Shown in pieces: positions 1-9,091 of a DNA stretch of 64,000 nt. The DNA comes from FEN-1279 sp964501535. GTDB lineage: Bacteria; Bacteroidota; Ignavibacteria; Tepidaquicellales; Tepidaquicellaceae. A program made the position numbers and the translations under genes. Numbering within the stretch: the first letter of the stretch is position 1; each line of letters opens with the position of its first letter. Location: NCBI GenBank assembly GCA_964501535.1, contig CAZCSV010000004.1:1-64000 (forward strand). Direction: 5' to 3'. The notes beneath the pieces are model-generated. The model was not told where the DNA came from. It made no database searches and worked only from the letters and a program-made list of their open reading frames with translations.

Positions 1-55
1 GTGTTGTCTAATTAGCTTATAGTTAAATATTTTAGTAATCTATAAAGGTAATGCT

Positions 56-655
56 ATGGAATACACACGCACCAATATGCCCCCGCACCTGAAAACCGCT
101 CTCACCGATATCGAAAAACAGTTCATTGCCCTCCGTGCAAACGGCTGCTCTATCCGCGATATCGCCAAAACCCTGAAAAAATCCACGTCCACAGTCTGCG
201 AGTGGAATAAAAAATTCTTCCGCGATATACTCTCGCAGAGAAATAAAGCCTTCTGCGAACTCCAGAAAAAAGTTATCGACCTGAAAAATTCACGCATAGA
301 CTTCCTTAAAAAGGAAATCGGACGAATCACTTCCGTTCTCGAAAAGTTCGACGTCACCGATAACGATGTCTTCTCCGGCTACGATAAAATCTTCAACCGC
401 TTCGAGCGCCTCTCTAACCTCCTCTCCGTCTATGAAAACGAAGTCCTCAGCATCGGAGTCAATTTTAAGGATAATATCGAACCCGAAACCGAAATCGATA
501 CCGATGAAACCTCCTCCGGAAACGGCGGAAACGGAGTTTCCGAAAATTCCGTAACCGAAACTGCTGAAAAACCTGATGTTAATACCAACCGGAAACAAAA
601 CTGCAACAGTACAACGTTTCCGGAACAACACGACGATGAAAAAACAATGACTTAA
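56..655 (+). CDS. Helix-turn-helix domain protein of unknown role
   Basis: A 199-residue protein. Residues 15-50 read as a resolvase/transposase-type helix-turn-helix (AlRANGCSIRDIAKTLKKSTS), followed by a charged, probably coiled-coil stretch (about 55-105) and a low-complexity Glu/Thr/Asn/Gly tail from about 140. It begins at the ATG at 56, with AAAGG about 8 bases upstream, an unusually good ribosome site for this window. Codons end in C far more often than in the neighbouring genes, which hints at different ancestry. The HTH resembles those of small terminase subunits and transposase-associated proteins, but no partner gene is visible. Function not assigned; DNA binding is an inference. 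Confidence 0.7.
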   Translation: MEYTRTNMPPHLKTALTDIEKQFIALRANGCSIRDIAKTLKKSTSTVCEWNKKFFRDILSQRNKAFCELQKKVIDLKNSRIDFLKKEIGRITSVLEKFDVTDNDVFSGYDKIFNRFERLSNLLSVYENEVLSIGVNFKDNIEPETEIDTDETSSGNGGNGVSENSVTETAEKPDVNTNRKQNCNSTTFPEQHDDEKTMT

Positions 656-668
656 TTTTTGAAACTTC

Positions 669-680
669 GGAAACGTTTCC
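669..680. promoter_or_regulatory. 12-bp perfect palindrome GGAAACGTTTCC
   Basis: GGAAACGTTTCC lies just after the stop of the HTH gene. The half-site GTTTCC also recurs near the end of that gene. It could be an operator or chance. There is no T-run on either side, so it is not a terminator. Confidence 0.25.
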
Positions 681-811
681 CGCAATGCCCGTTCTTTATA
701 TAATTCTTTCGTAATCGGTCATGCTCGTGTAATAGGCAATGGGAAAAATTACTTTATATCTATTGAAAACGGTTGTGGTTATTTTTATGGTTTACTGATT
801 TTTAATTATTT

Positions 812-2191
812 ATGGACAGGACACTGAGGCTGGAAAGGGAGAAGCCGGGAAAGCTGATATTCGAATTTTCACTGCCCGCGATAATAGGAATGATAGTGAT
901 GGCGTCTTACAACATCGTGGACAGGATATTCGTGGGTCGGGGCGTGGGCTCGCTTGCGATTTCAGGAATAGCGATAACTTTTCCCGCCTTGATAATCTTT
1001 ATGGCATTTTCGATGCTCGTGGGAATCGGGGCGACGGCGATAATTTCGATACGGCTCGGCGAGAAGAACACAAAAGCGGCGGAGGAAACTCTCGGCAACG
1101 CACTCTCGCTTGCGGTGATGATTTCCATAATGTTGACTCTGTTGTTTTACATTTTCCTCGACCCGATATTAAGGGCGTTCGGCGGGAGCGGGGAGGTGTT
1201 CGAATACGCAAGGCAGTTTTCGGTGGTGATGCTGATTGGCGGGGTTTTTCAGATGGTGGCGTTTACGATGAACAATATCATACGCGGCGAGGGGAATCCG
1301 AAAATGGCAATGACTACGATGATAATAGGCGCGGTGCTGAACATGATACTGAACCCGATTTTTATATTCGGTCTGCACTGGGGAATAGCAGGCTCGGCGT
1401 GGGCTACGGTAATATCGCAGTTTGTAAGTGCCGTGTGGGTGCTTTCGTATTTCTTCGGGAAGAAAAGCCACGTGCATTTTCATTTCGGGAATCTTGCGTT
1501 GAAGAGGGAAACGGTGATGAAAATATTTTCGATAGGGGTTTCTCCTTTTACGATGCAGATTGCCGCGAGCGTTGTGATAATAATTTTCAACAAGTCGCTT
1601 GAGCATTACGGCGGGGATTTGGCGATTGCATCTATGGCGGTGTGCAATGCGGTGGCAATGTTCATAGTGATGCCGATATTCGGAATCAATCAGGGCATTC
1701 AGCCGATAATAGGATACAATTTCGGTGCGAAGCTTTACCGCAGGGTGAAGAGGGTTTTCGAGCTCGCAATTTTCGCATCCACGATAATATGCATAGCGGG
1801 ATTTCTGGTAACGATGATTTTCAGCGAGGGGATAGTGGGATTTTTCAGCAAGGGCGACAGCGAACTGATAGAAATCGGTGCGAGGGCGTTGAGGATTTAC
1901 CTTCTGCTTCTGCCGATAGTAGGTTATCAGATTGTGACCAGTGCGTATTTTCAGTCGGTCGGGAAACCAAAGCAGGCAATGATTCTGACGGTAACGAGGC
2001 AGGTGCTTTTTCTTATTCCCGGCATATTGATACTGCCGGGTTTCTTCGGGCTCGACGGGATATGGATTGCGGTGCCGGTATCCGACGGGCTTGCTGCCGT
2101 ATTATCGGGATTTTTTCTTTACAAAGAAATTCATATCTTAAGAAAGCTCGAAAAAGAAACCGTTCCCGGGGGATATGAAAACATTCGATAA
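812..2191 (+). CDS. MATE family efflux transporter
   Basis: A 459-residue inner-membrane protein with about 12 hydrophobic segments in two similar halves, the usual size and layout of MATE (MepA/NorM-like) drug/cation antiporters. The N-terminus (LIFEFSLPAIIGMIVMASYN, then VDRIFVGRG) matches the start of this family, and the second half has the matching QGIQPIIGYNFGAK segment. Family members export organic cations using a Na+ or H+ gradient; the substrate here is unknown. The start is the ATG at 812. The next gene starts inside its last 17 bases, so the two are probably co-translated. Confidence 0.93.
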   Translation: MDRTLRLEREKPGKLIFEFSLPAIIGMIVMASYNIVDRIFVGRGVGSLAISGIAITFPALIIFMAFSMLVGIGATAIISIRLGEKNTKAAEETLGNALSLAVMISIMLTLLFYIFLDPILRAFGGSGEVFEYARQFSVVMLIGGVFQMVAFTMNNIIRGEGNPKMAMTTMIIGAVLNMILNPIFIFGLHWGIAGSAWATVISQFVSAVWVLSYFFGKKSHVHFHFGNLALKRETVMKIFSIGVSPFTMQIAASVVIIIFNKSLEHYGGDLAIASMAVCNAVAMFIVMPIFGINQGIQPIIGYNFGAKLYRRVKRVFELAIFASTIICIAGFLVTMIFSEGIVGFFSKGDSELIEIGARALRIYLLLLPIVGYQIVTSAYFQSVGKPKQAMILTVTRQVLFLIPGILILPGFFGLDGIWIAVPVSDGLAAVLSGFFLYKEIHILRKLEKETVPGGYENIR

Positions 2192-2792
2192 AATATTTTT
2201 CGGTATCATATTCGGTGCCATAATACCTATTACGCTCTTCCTAGCGGGGCGGTGGATTACTTTCGTGTTACTGCCCGTAAATAAAACTCTTGTATTCGCA
2301 TTATCGGGTCTGGTGCTCGGACTTATCATCGACCTCTTTTACCTGAGAAGGGTATTATCAAATCTTTACGAAATACCGGTTTCCAATCTGATTCTGGTTT
2401 ACATCTTTTATTCTGCGGGTTGTTTCGGAATTTTCACGACAATGCCTGTTTTAAATTTATTTCTTGGAATCCCCGCGGGTTATTACGCGGCGGTGAAATG
2501 CATTTACATGAGAAGGGAAATTTTTTCTTCCGAAGATTTCTTCGGGCACGCGGCAATTTTCACGTCTATTATTGTGCTTCTTTTCTCGCTTGTCTCCATA
2601 TTGATTGCGCTTACAGACCCCTACAACACCGCAAAGAAAATAAAGGATATGCTCGGGTTAAATTTCGAAATAACAGTTACTGCGCTTACACTTGGGGTAA
2701 TAGGCTTTGGACTTCTGCTGATAGTTATTCAGTTTTTTATCACAAAATATTCCGCAAAGATATTTTATTCCCGCCTGACGGAGTCGGAGTGA
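2175..2792 (+). CDS. Hypothetical integral membrane protein
   Basis: A 205-residue protein made mostly of hydrophobic helices (about six membrane segments) with short polar loops. No family was recognised. Its ATG lies 17 bases inside the end of the MATE transporter gene, so the two are almost certainly one transcript and may be translationally coupled. It ends about 40 bases before the convergent GroES-like gene. A role linked to the transporter is possible, but only context supports it. Confidence 0.75.
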   Translation: MKTFDKIFFGIIFGAIIPITLFLAGRWITFVLLPVNKTLVFALSGLVLGLIIDLFYLRRVLSNLYEIPVSNLILVYIFYSAGCFGIFTTMPVLNLFLGIPAGYYAAVKCIYMRREIFSSEDFFGHAAIFTSIIVLLFSLVSILIALTDPYNTAKKIKDMLGLNFEITVTALTLGVIGFGLLLIVIQFFITKYSAKIFYSRLTESE

Positions 2793-2832
2793 ATACTCTG
2801 TCCGGAATCTTCGCGAGATAATACGGAAATGT

Positions 2833-3204
2833 TTACCGGAAAAGTTCCTCGTCACGGACAACCATAAGAATAAGGTGCTGGGGCACGATATAATATTTTT
2901 CACTTTCATACATAACTTCTATAGCTCCCTTCTGAAGGAAGATTGCGAGGTCGCCTTCCCTCACCTGAAGCGGGACATATTTAACTTTCTCCTCGCTGCT
3001 TTTCCAAGACTCGCTGATATCGTCCGATGCCTGCGGAACCGCATACCCCGGACCGACTTTAATGATATACCCGCTTTGGACTTCTTCTTTCTGCTGAACT
3101 CCGGGCGGGAGGTAAAGACCGGCTTTTGTCCTGTCGTCGAGAGTTTTCGGTTTAATGAGAACCTTGTCGCCTATAACGAATATATTGCTGAATTTATTGT
3201 CCAT
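2833..3204 (-). CDS. GroES-like co-chaperonin (divergent Cpn10)
   Basis: About 123 residues from the ATG at 3204; a GTG at 3222 would add six residues. Cpn10 landmarks are present: VIGDKVLIKPK at the start, KAGLYLPPG where GroES has its mobile-loop IVL region, GYIIKVGPG in the middle, and VREGDLAIF...YYIVPQHLILMVV at the end. It is longer than the usual ~95-residue GroES because of an insert of about 20 residues after VGPG. No groEL lies nearby, so this is probably a second copy separate from the main groESL operon. Chaperonin binding is inferred from family membership; the loop is divergent. Confidence 0.8.
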   Translation of the reverse strand: MDNKFSNIFVIGDKVLIKPKTLDDRTKAGLYLPPGVQQKEEVQSGYIIKVGPGYAVPQASDDISESWKSSEEKVKYVPLQVREGDLAIFLQKGAIEVMYESEKYYIVPQHLILMVVRDEELFR

Positions 3205-3363
3205 TGAATTTGTCGTTTGCACAAAAATATCTTATTCGAGTTGAAATTAAAATGCAAACCCGGTTTCACAAAACGGTATCGGGCTACAGACGTCTTATAA
3301 ATTTGTTAATTTAATTTTCGATAGGAATATATTAACTTGAGGCTAAACAAACCAATAAATGTT

Positions 3364-5307
3364 ATGAGAAAATTAACTTTTTACATAGCGATTATTCTTC
3401 TCTCTTTTATAAACGCAAATGCAATAACGACTCCGCGACATTCGTTCGATGTTTTGAATTACAAACTATATTTCGATATTTACGGTTGTTTTAAGACACC
3501 GTATCCGAAATCATTTACCGCCAATAACATTATCACGTTCAGGGTCGATTCGACATTAAGCTCCATAAAGCTAAATGCGGTGAATACTTCTTTGGCGATA
3601 GATTCAATCCGTCTGTTAAGCGGAACGGTTTTAAATTTCACTCATTCATCCAATATTATTACCGTAACGCTGGACAGGACATACAACCCCAACGAGATAG
3701 TAAACGTTAAAATATATTACAGGCACAACAACGTGACCGATTACGGTTTTTACGTGTCGAATGGGATGGTATTCACAGACAATCCGCCCGAGGGTGCGAG
3801 AAAGTGGTTCCCCTGCTGGGACAAGCCTTCGGACAAGGCAACGGTCGATATAACCGCGAAGGTGCCTTTAAACGCGAGGCTCGGTTCAAACGGGAGGCTT
3901 GCGGATTCGACCATAACGGGTGATACGATTTATTATCACTGGGTAAGCAGGGACCCTGTAGCGACTTACCTGACGGTACTGACAGGAAAAGTCGGATACA
4001 GACAGGATGTAATTTACTGGCACAAGATTTCAAATCCGAATGACAGCATACCTTTTGTTTTTTATTCCAACGCCGGGGAAAACTACACTCCAATAAAGAA
4101 TCTAATGAACACTGCGATGACATATTTTTCGCAGAAGTTCGGGGAATATCCATTCGAGAAATGCGGGTTTGCCACAATACAGTCGGGAGCAGGATTTCAA
4201 TGGGGAGGGATGGAAAACCAGACTCTTATAAGTTTATATCCAAACTACTGGAACGAAATAACCTGCATTCACGAACTTTCCCATCAGTGGTTTGGGGATT
4301 TAGTAACCTGCGGAACGTGGGCTGACATTTGGCTTAACGAGGGTTTTGCCACTTTTATGGAAGCTTTTTGGAAAGAAAGAACAGGCGGATATACTGCTTA
4401 CAAAAACGAGATAATATCGAAGAGGAGCATTTACATGTCGAACAACGGGGGATTTCCTCTTTACGTTCCGGCGTGGGTAAACCACACACCAAGCATAGAT
4501 TCCCTGTATCATTACGGAATAATTTACAACAAGGGGGCGTGTGTTTTACACCTACTCAGATACGTACTCGGCGATACGGTATTTTTCAACACATTACATT
4601 CGTATGCAAACGATACAGTAAACTTCAAATACAAAAACGCAACAACGCAGGAGTTCAACGCGAAAGTAAACCAAGTTACGGGTCAGAATTATGATTGGTT
4701 TTTCAATTCGTGGGTTTACCAGGCGAATCATCCGATTTACAGCAACAATTATTCGATAGGAAACACTGGCGGTAGCAACTGGAAAATAGATTTACTGGTA
4801 AAGCAGACGCAAACGAATGCAGGATTTTTCCAGATACCAATTAAGCTGAAAATTACTTTTACGGCAGGAGCCGATACTGTGATTAAAGTAATGAATAATG
4901 TCAACAATCAATTATTCACTTTTAATTTCACGCGTCAGCCGACGGCACTGGCTTTCGACCCGGACAACGACGTTGTGTTAAAAGTAGCTACCACAATCGG
5001 GGTAAAAGAAATATCTTCGAGGGTGCCGGGGAGGTTTGCTCTATATCAGAACTATCCGAATCCGTTCAATCCTTTAACAAAAATCAAGTTCGATATTCCG
5101 TCGTTACAGGGTCAGCGGTTGTTAAATGCAAAACTTTTTATTTTTGACATAACAGGCAGAGAGATTACAACTCTTGTTAACGAGAATTTATCGGCGGGGA
5201 CATACGAGGTAACATTTGACGGGACGGGATTATCGAGCGGAATTTATTTTTATAAATTAGAGGCTAATAATTTTATGGAAATCAAAAAAGCGGTATTAAT
5301 AAAATAA
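3364..5307 (+). CDS. Secreted M1-family zinc aminopeptidase with T9SS sorting domain
   Basis: A 647-residue protein starting at the ATG at 3364, which places the signal peptide (MRKLTFYIAIILLSFINANA) at the N-terminus; a TTG 27 bases upstream is less likely. The M1 (gluzincin) active site is complete: GGMEN exopeptidase motif at about 281-285, zinc ligands His303, His307 and Glu326, and catalytic Glu304 (HELSH...NEG). The C-terminal ~88 residues from about 560 (LYQNYPNPFNP) form a type A T9SS sorting domain that ends in a short basic tail (KKAVLIK). It is probably exported across the outer membrane and attached or released to digest peptides. Confidence 0.95.
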   Translation: MRKLTFYIAIILLSFINANAITTPRHSFDVLNYKLYFDIYGCFKTPYPKSFTANNIITFRVDSTLSSIKLNAVNTSLAIDSIRLLSGTVLNFTHSSNIITVTLDRTYNPNEIVNVKIYYRHNNVTDYGFYVSNGMVFTDNPPEGARKWFPCWDKPSDKATVDITAKVPLNARLGSNGRLADSTITGDTIYYHWVSRDPVATYLTVLTGKVGYRQDVIYWHKISNPNDSIPFVFYSNAGENYTPIKNLMNTAMTYFSQKFGEYPFEKCGFATIQSGAGFQWGGMENQTLISLYPNYWNEITCIHELSHQWFGDLVTCGTWADIWLNEGFATFMEAFWKERTGGYTAYKNEIISKRSIYMSNNGGFPLYVPAWVNHTPSIDSLYHYGIIYNKGACVLHLLRYVLGDTVFFNTLHSYANDTVNFKYKNATTQEFNAKVNQVTGQNYDWFFNSWVYQANHPIYSNNYSIGNTGGSNWKIDLLVKQTQTNAGFFQIPIKLKITFTAGADTVIKVMNNVNNQLFTFNFTRQPTALAFDPDNDVVLKVATTIGVKEISSRVPGRFALYQNYPNPFNPLTKIKFDIPSLQGQRLLNAKLFIFDITGREITTLVNENLSAGTYEVTFDGTGLSSGIYFYKLEANNFMEIKKAVLIK

Positions 5308-5327
5308 AATCTTAATACTTTAACACT

Positions 5328-5765
5328 GTGGAAATTAACCAAAAAAGAAAAACAGTATTAATAAAGGTAATAGTATTTACGGGATTTGGCGTGCTTCTTG
5401 CTATCATACTGTGGTCGGTAGTGACAGAAACGCTTCTGCCGCTTTACAACAGCCGGCAATACGAAGAGCTGGCATACAATGCGGTGGGGATACCGATTAT
5501 TCTTCTGGGCACAGGGATATTTGTATACGGCGGGTGGATATTTTACAGAGACTCGAGAGAGCTTTTCGAAAATCCGAAACTAACAAGCAATACGGATTTA
5601 ATAAGAGACAAAAAAGCGCCTAAAGAAAAGATAAAAACGGCAAGAAAAGAAAACACAAGAATGCTATTCTCTGCGTGGAAAAAGGGATTTATGTGGCTGT
5701 TAATCGGGGCTTTGGTAATAGCCGCCGGGGGAATAACAATAAATCTGAAAAAGATAATAGGGTAA
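5328..5765 (+). CDS. Small hypothetical membrane protein
   Basis: 145 residues from a GTG start, 20 bases after the aminopeptidase gene and probably co-transcribed with it. Three hydrophobic helices are visible (about 10-32, 50-70 and 118-140). Between the second and third is a basic, charged cytoplasmic-type loop (about 75-110, rich in Lys, Arg and Glu). No family was recognised and no function can be assigned. Confidence 0.7.
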   Translation: MEINQKRKTVLIKVIVFTGFGVLLAIILWSVVTETLLPLYNSRQYEELAYNAVGIPIILLGTGIFVYGGWIFYRDSRELFENPKLTSNTDLIRDKKAPKEKIKTARKENTRMLFSAWKKGFMWLLIGALVIAAGGITINLKKIIG

Positions 5766-5828
5766 AGCTGTCAGACGGGAGAGGTTACATTAAAGGTGTT
5801 ATATAGTTTTTTTATAAATAAATTTTAT

Positions 5829-5901
5829 TAACTTTGAGTATATTTAAAGTTATCCCTTTGAGGGGGGTAAAGAATGGTTTTTTAAAAAATATTTAACTTT
5901 G
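5829..5901 (+). promoter_or_regulatory. Candidate Bacteroidota-type promoter -7 elements
   Basis: TAACTTTG occurs twice (5829-5836 and 5894-5901) ahead of the Omp28-like gene at 5945 and fits the TAnnTTTG -7 consensus. No clear -33 TTTG element is present at the expected 19-21-base spacing, so the assignment rests on the -7 element alone. Confidence 0.35.
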
Positions 5902-5944
5902 TAATTACAATTAAAATTTTTATTAATTTTTATCTAATAATTTT

Positions 5945-7960
5945 ATGAAAAAGATTACAATATTTTTGGTTTTGCTTTGTGCCGTTTTAGTATTTGCATT
6001 CGGGTTTCCGGGCGACAAAACCGACTACATGCTTGTGAACAATGTTGTCATTATGTTCGAAGGAACAAATGCAAACGGCAACAATTTATGGCTGGACAAT
6101 TTTTCTTTCGGGGAAAGATACAACAACGACTTAACCATAACCTCAATCGGTATGAGGGATAAGAACTATCTGATGCCGGGGGTCACGTCGACCAATTTTT
6201 CTCCAATTGTCACGGTAATGAATCTCGGAAGGGTTACGTCCGGGAGCACAACAATAACAATGACAGACCAAGGGACATATAACGTAACGAAGACGCTTTC
6301 CGCAATTTCCGCAGGGGCAACGACCACGGTAACTTTTGACCCTATCACATTTGCGATTAACAGTTCAAAGAACATGAAGGTTTACATAAACTGGTCATCA
6401 GACGAAAACCACAACAACGACACGGTTTCTCAGGCAACGGTATTTTTACAGGGGGTGCAAAAGAAAATAGTATTCGAAGCTCACACATCAACGACCTGCG
6501 GTCCTTGCGCCTCACAAAACCCGGCACTCGATGCATTTATTCAACAGCATTTCGATTCCATCGTAGCAATTAAATATCATGTTTGGTGGCCGTCGCTTGG
6601 TGACCCGATGTACGGTGCAAATATTCCACAACAAAGAGTAAGAACACAATACAACGCCATCAGTGCGGTTCCGACATTAACGGTCGACGGAGTTCATAAT
6701 CAAGTCAGCGGATATACGACATTATCGAACCTGCTTACTCCTTTCAACAACCGCAGGGCATTAGCCTCGCCAATCGGATTAACGGTAACGGATACAAGAT
6801 TAGCGGGTGATACAATCAAGGCAACAATAACAATAAACGTTGTTTCGGCGTTACCCTCGGGAGTAAATTACAAATTAAGAATCAACGCAATTGAAAGAAA
6901 GATTACATACACAACGCCTCCGGGTTCAAACGGCGAGACAATATTCTACGATGTTTTCAGGAGGGCGTATCCTTCAACCGACGGAATGCCGATTAGTTAT
7001 ACTCCCGGCACATATACCGTCGAATACAAATACAAGAGGGAGGCAGGATGGGTTGATTCGATGCTTTACACTGCCGTTTTCATTCAGGACGATAATAATC
7101 ACGAAATTATAAATGCGGCAAAAGGAAGAAATTACTACAAAGCAGAAAAAATCAATCAACCGTTGATTACGGACAATTCGATACAACCAATGACATTCGA
7201 AATGACAGATTACATGTTACCGGCAGGAAACGGTTTACAGGTTGAAACAATAGAAGACAAAGTACCGCCTTCGGGTTGGACTATTGTCAACAACGACTCA
7301 AATTTTACTTTCTGGCAATACATATATAATCCCATAAGCGGACCATCATTCCCGGGTGTAAAAGCTATCAGAATTAATTATTATTCTTACGCGGAAAACC
7401 TCGGGACAAAGGATATAATAAGGACAAAAGTATACAACAATGTAAATCTTAACGATTCTATTAAGTTCGATTACGCATACGCACAAAGAACCCCATATGA
7501 AGACAGGTTAGTTGTAAAAATATCGGTAGACGGGGGCAACACTTTCCCGTATACAATTTTCGACAAAAAGGGGGCGGCGCTGGGAACTACTGCCCCGTCA
7601 TCGAGCAGTTTCGTACCAAGTGCGGGGCAATGGGGAACGTTTGCGGCAAGGTACGGGTCAGTAACGGGGTTGGAGCCGACAGGCAACTTTACACCGAATA
7701 AATTCGAATTATCACAAAACTATCCGAATCCGTTTAATCCAGCCACAAAAATTAAATATTACATAGCAAACAGCGGATTTGTAAATATGAAGGTGTATGA
7801 CATTTTAGGAAAAGAGGTTGCGGTACTGGTAAATGCAAATTTAAAACCCGGAGAGTACGAGCTGCAATTCAATGCAGGCAATTTAACTTCGGGAATATAT
7901 TTCTACAAGATTACGGCGGGTAATTTCACGGATACGAAAAAGATGCTGTTGGTAAAATAG
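5945..7960 (+). CDS. Secreted Omp28-like (thioredoxin-fold) protein with T9SS sorting domain
   Basis: 671 residues starting at the ATG at 5945 with a clear signal peptide (KKITIFLVLLCAVLVFAFG). A central Omp28/thioredoxin-like domain starts near residue 175, with a CGPC pair at Cys185/Cys188 (TSTTCGPCASQNPALDAF) and the cis-Pro-type segment AISAVPTLTVDG. The N-terminal part looks like a beta-sandwich (CARDB-like: NLGRVTSG...TTTVTFDP). The C-terminal ~85 residues from about 587 (FELSQNYPNPFNP) are a T9SS sorting domain. The CxxC suggests thiol/disulfide or metal chemistry at the cell surface, but the substrate is unknown. A second Omp28-like gene lies at 22512. Confidence 0.88.
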   Translation: MKKITIFLVLLCAVLVFAFGFPGDKTDYMLVNNVVIMFEGTNANGNNLWLDNFSFGERYNNDLTITSIGMRDKNYLMPGVTSTNFSPIVTVMNLGRVTSGSTTITMTDQGTYNVTKTLSAISAGATTTVTFDPITFAINSSKNMKVYINWSSDENHNNDTVSQATVFLQGVQKKIVFEAHTSTTCGPCASQNPALDAFIQQHFDSIVAIKYHVWWPSLGDPMYGANIPQQRVRTQYNAISAVPTLTVDGVHNQVSGYTTLSNLLTPFNNRRALASPIGLTVTDTRLAGDTIKATITINVVSALPSGVNYKLRINAIERKITYTTPPGSNGETIFYDVFRRAYPSTDGMPISYTPGTYTVEYKYKREAGWVDSMLYTAVFIQDDNNHEIINAAKGRNYYKAEKINQPLITDNSIQPMTFEMTDYMLPAGNGLQVETIEDKVPPSGWTIVNNDSNFTFWQYIYNPISGPSFPGVKAIRINYYSYAENLGTKDIIRTKVYNNVNLNDSIKFDYAYAQRTPYEDRLVVKISVDGGNTFPYTIFDKKGAALGTTAPSSSSFVPSAGQWGTFAARYGSVTGLEPTGNFTPNKFELSQNYPNPFNPATKIKYYIANSGFVNMKVYDILGKEVAVLVNANLKPGEYELQFNAGNLTSGIYFYKITAGNFTDTKKMLLVK

Positions 7961-7986
7961 AATTTTGGTTTTAGCAAGTTTATCGG

Positions 7987-8019
7987 GTCCGTAAAGCTTA
8001 TGCTTTGCGGACTTTTTTT
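7987..8019 (+). terminator. Rho-independent terminator after the Omp28-like gene
   Basis: An 11-bp stem (GTCCGTAAAGC / GCTTTGCGGAC, with one G-U pair) and a 4-base loop are followed directly by seven T residues, 27 bases after the stop codon. Confidence 0.9.
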
Positions 8020-8122
8020 ATTACGGCATCAGAGATTTTATTACCGGTGTTATAAAATATGGTTATATAATTATATTGATAAACGAATTTATTAATATTA
8101 AAATTAAGGAAAAACAAACATT

Positions 8123-8989
8123 ATGAACCACGACCATTTTATTGTTCCTCACGACAAAAAAATTTCTTTAAAGGACTACGACCCCAAGTTCACGGGGCGT
8201 TACCACAGCAAGGAAGAGGCAACCACAAAGTTACAGAACGATATTAAAGACCTTGTAAGTTTACAGGACATATTGTATGCACACGATGTATACGGGATTC
8301 TAATAATATTTCAGGCATTAGACGCAGCGGGGAAGGACGGGACAATAAAGCATGTAATGTCGGGTGTAAATCCTCAGGGGTGCCAGGTTTTCAGTTTTAA
8401 AGCCCCTTCATCGGAAGAGCTCGACCATGATTATCTGTGGAGGTGTACGAAGGCTCTGCCGGAAAAAGGGCGGATAGGAATATTCAACCGTTCATATTAC
8501 GAGGAGGTGCTTGTAGTGAGGGTTCACAAGGATTTACTAACAAAGCAAAGGCTTCCCAATAACAATTCCAAAAACGATTTATGGCAGCAGAGATTCGACG
8601 AGATAAACAATTTCGAAAAGTATCTTGTAAAAAACGGAATCGTTATATTAAAATTTTATCTCAACGTATCAAAGGATGAGCAGAGGAAGAGGTTTCTAAA
8701 GCGGATTAACCAGCCAGAAAAGAACTGGAAGTTTTCGCTTGCCGACGTAAAGGAGCGGGGGCACTGGAAGGAATACCAGGAAGCATATGAAGATTTATTC
8801 AATCACACGAGCACCAAATGGGCGCCATGGTACATAATACCGGCTGACAACAAATGGTTTACGCGTGCGGCGGTGGCGGATGTTATAGTAAAAAAATTAA
8901 AAGACCTCGATTTAAAATACCCCGACGTACCCGAAGAGCACAAACAGGAGCTGCTCAAGGTAAAGGAAATGCTGGAAAACGAAGATTGA
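8123..8989 (+). CDS. Polyphosphate kinase 2 family protein
   Basis: 288 residues, the normal size for a single-domain PPK2. The Walker A-like loop ALDAAGKDGT is at 65-74 (Lys71), and the conserved lid/Walker B region GIFNRSYYEEVLVVRVH is at about 119-135. PPK2 enzymes transfer phosphate between polyphosphate and nucleotides. The sequence style (NPQGCQVFSFKAPS, KWAPWYIIPADNKW) suits the classes that phosphorylate AMP or ADP with polyphosphate. Polyphosphate-driven nucleotide regeneration is inferred from the family. The gene stands alone between two strong terminators. Confidence 0.94.
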   Translation: MNHDHFIVPHDKKISLKDYDPKFTGRYHSKEEATTKLQNDIKDLVSLQDILYAHDVYGILIIFQALDAAGKDGTIKHVMSGVNPQGCQVFSFKAPSSEELDHDYLWRCTKALPEKGRIGIFNRSYYEEVLVVRVHKDLLTKQRLPNNNSKNDLWQQRFDEINNFEKYLVKNGIVILKFYLNVSKDEQRKRFLKRINQPEKNWKFSLADVKERGHWKEYQEAYEDLFNHTSTKWAPWYIIPADNKWFTRAAVADVIVKKLKDLDLKYPDVPEEHKQELLKVKEMLENED

Positions 8990-9017
8990 TTTCTTTATAC
9001 CAACAACATTTTAATAC

Positions 9018-9061
9018 ATAACAAAAAGCTTATTGATAATCTTCAATAAGCTTTTTGTTAT
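9018..9061. terminator. Bidirectional terminator between convergent genes
   Basis: A perfect 19-bp inverted repeat (9018-9036 and 9043-9061) with a 6-base loop. It contains A5/T5 runs within the stem, so it can act on both strands. It sits between the PPK2 gene (+) and the M42 peptidase gene (-). Confidence 0.9.
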
Positions 9062-9091
9062 AAAAACCGGGACACTTACAAATCGAACAAT

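Noticed and set aside
290..685. Minus-strand ORF of 131 codons over the HTH gene
   Set aside because: It lies wholly opposite a better gene, has low-complexity Phe/Gly/Ile composition and no recognisable motif; shadow of the C-rich coding strand.
1169..1606. Minus-strand ORF opposite the MATE gene
   Set aside because: Arg/His/Tyr-rich translation typical of an antisense shadow; the MATE frame is clearly the coding one.
5851..5868. CCCTTT...GGGGGG hairpin upstream of the Omp28-like gene
   Set aside because: Short stem with a G-U pair and no T-run; looks like chance.
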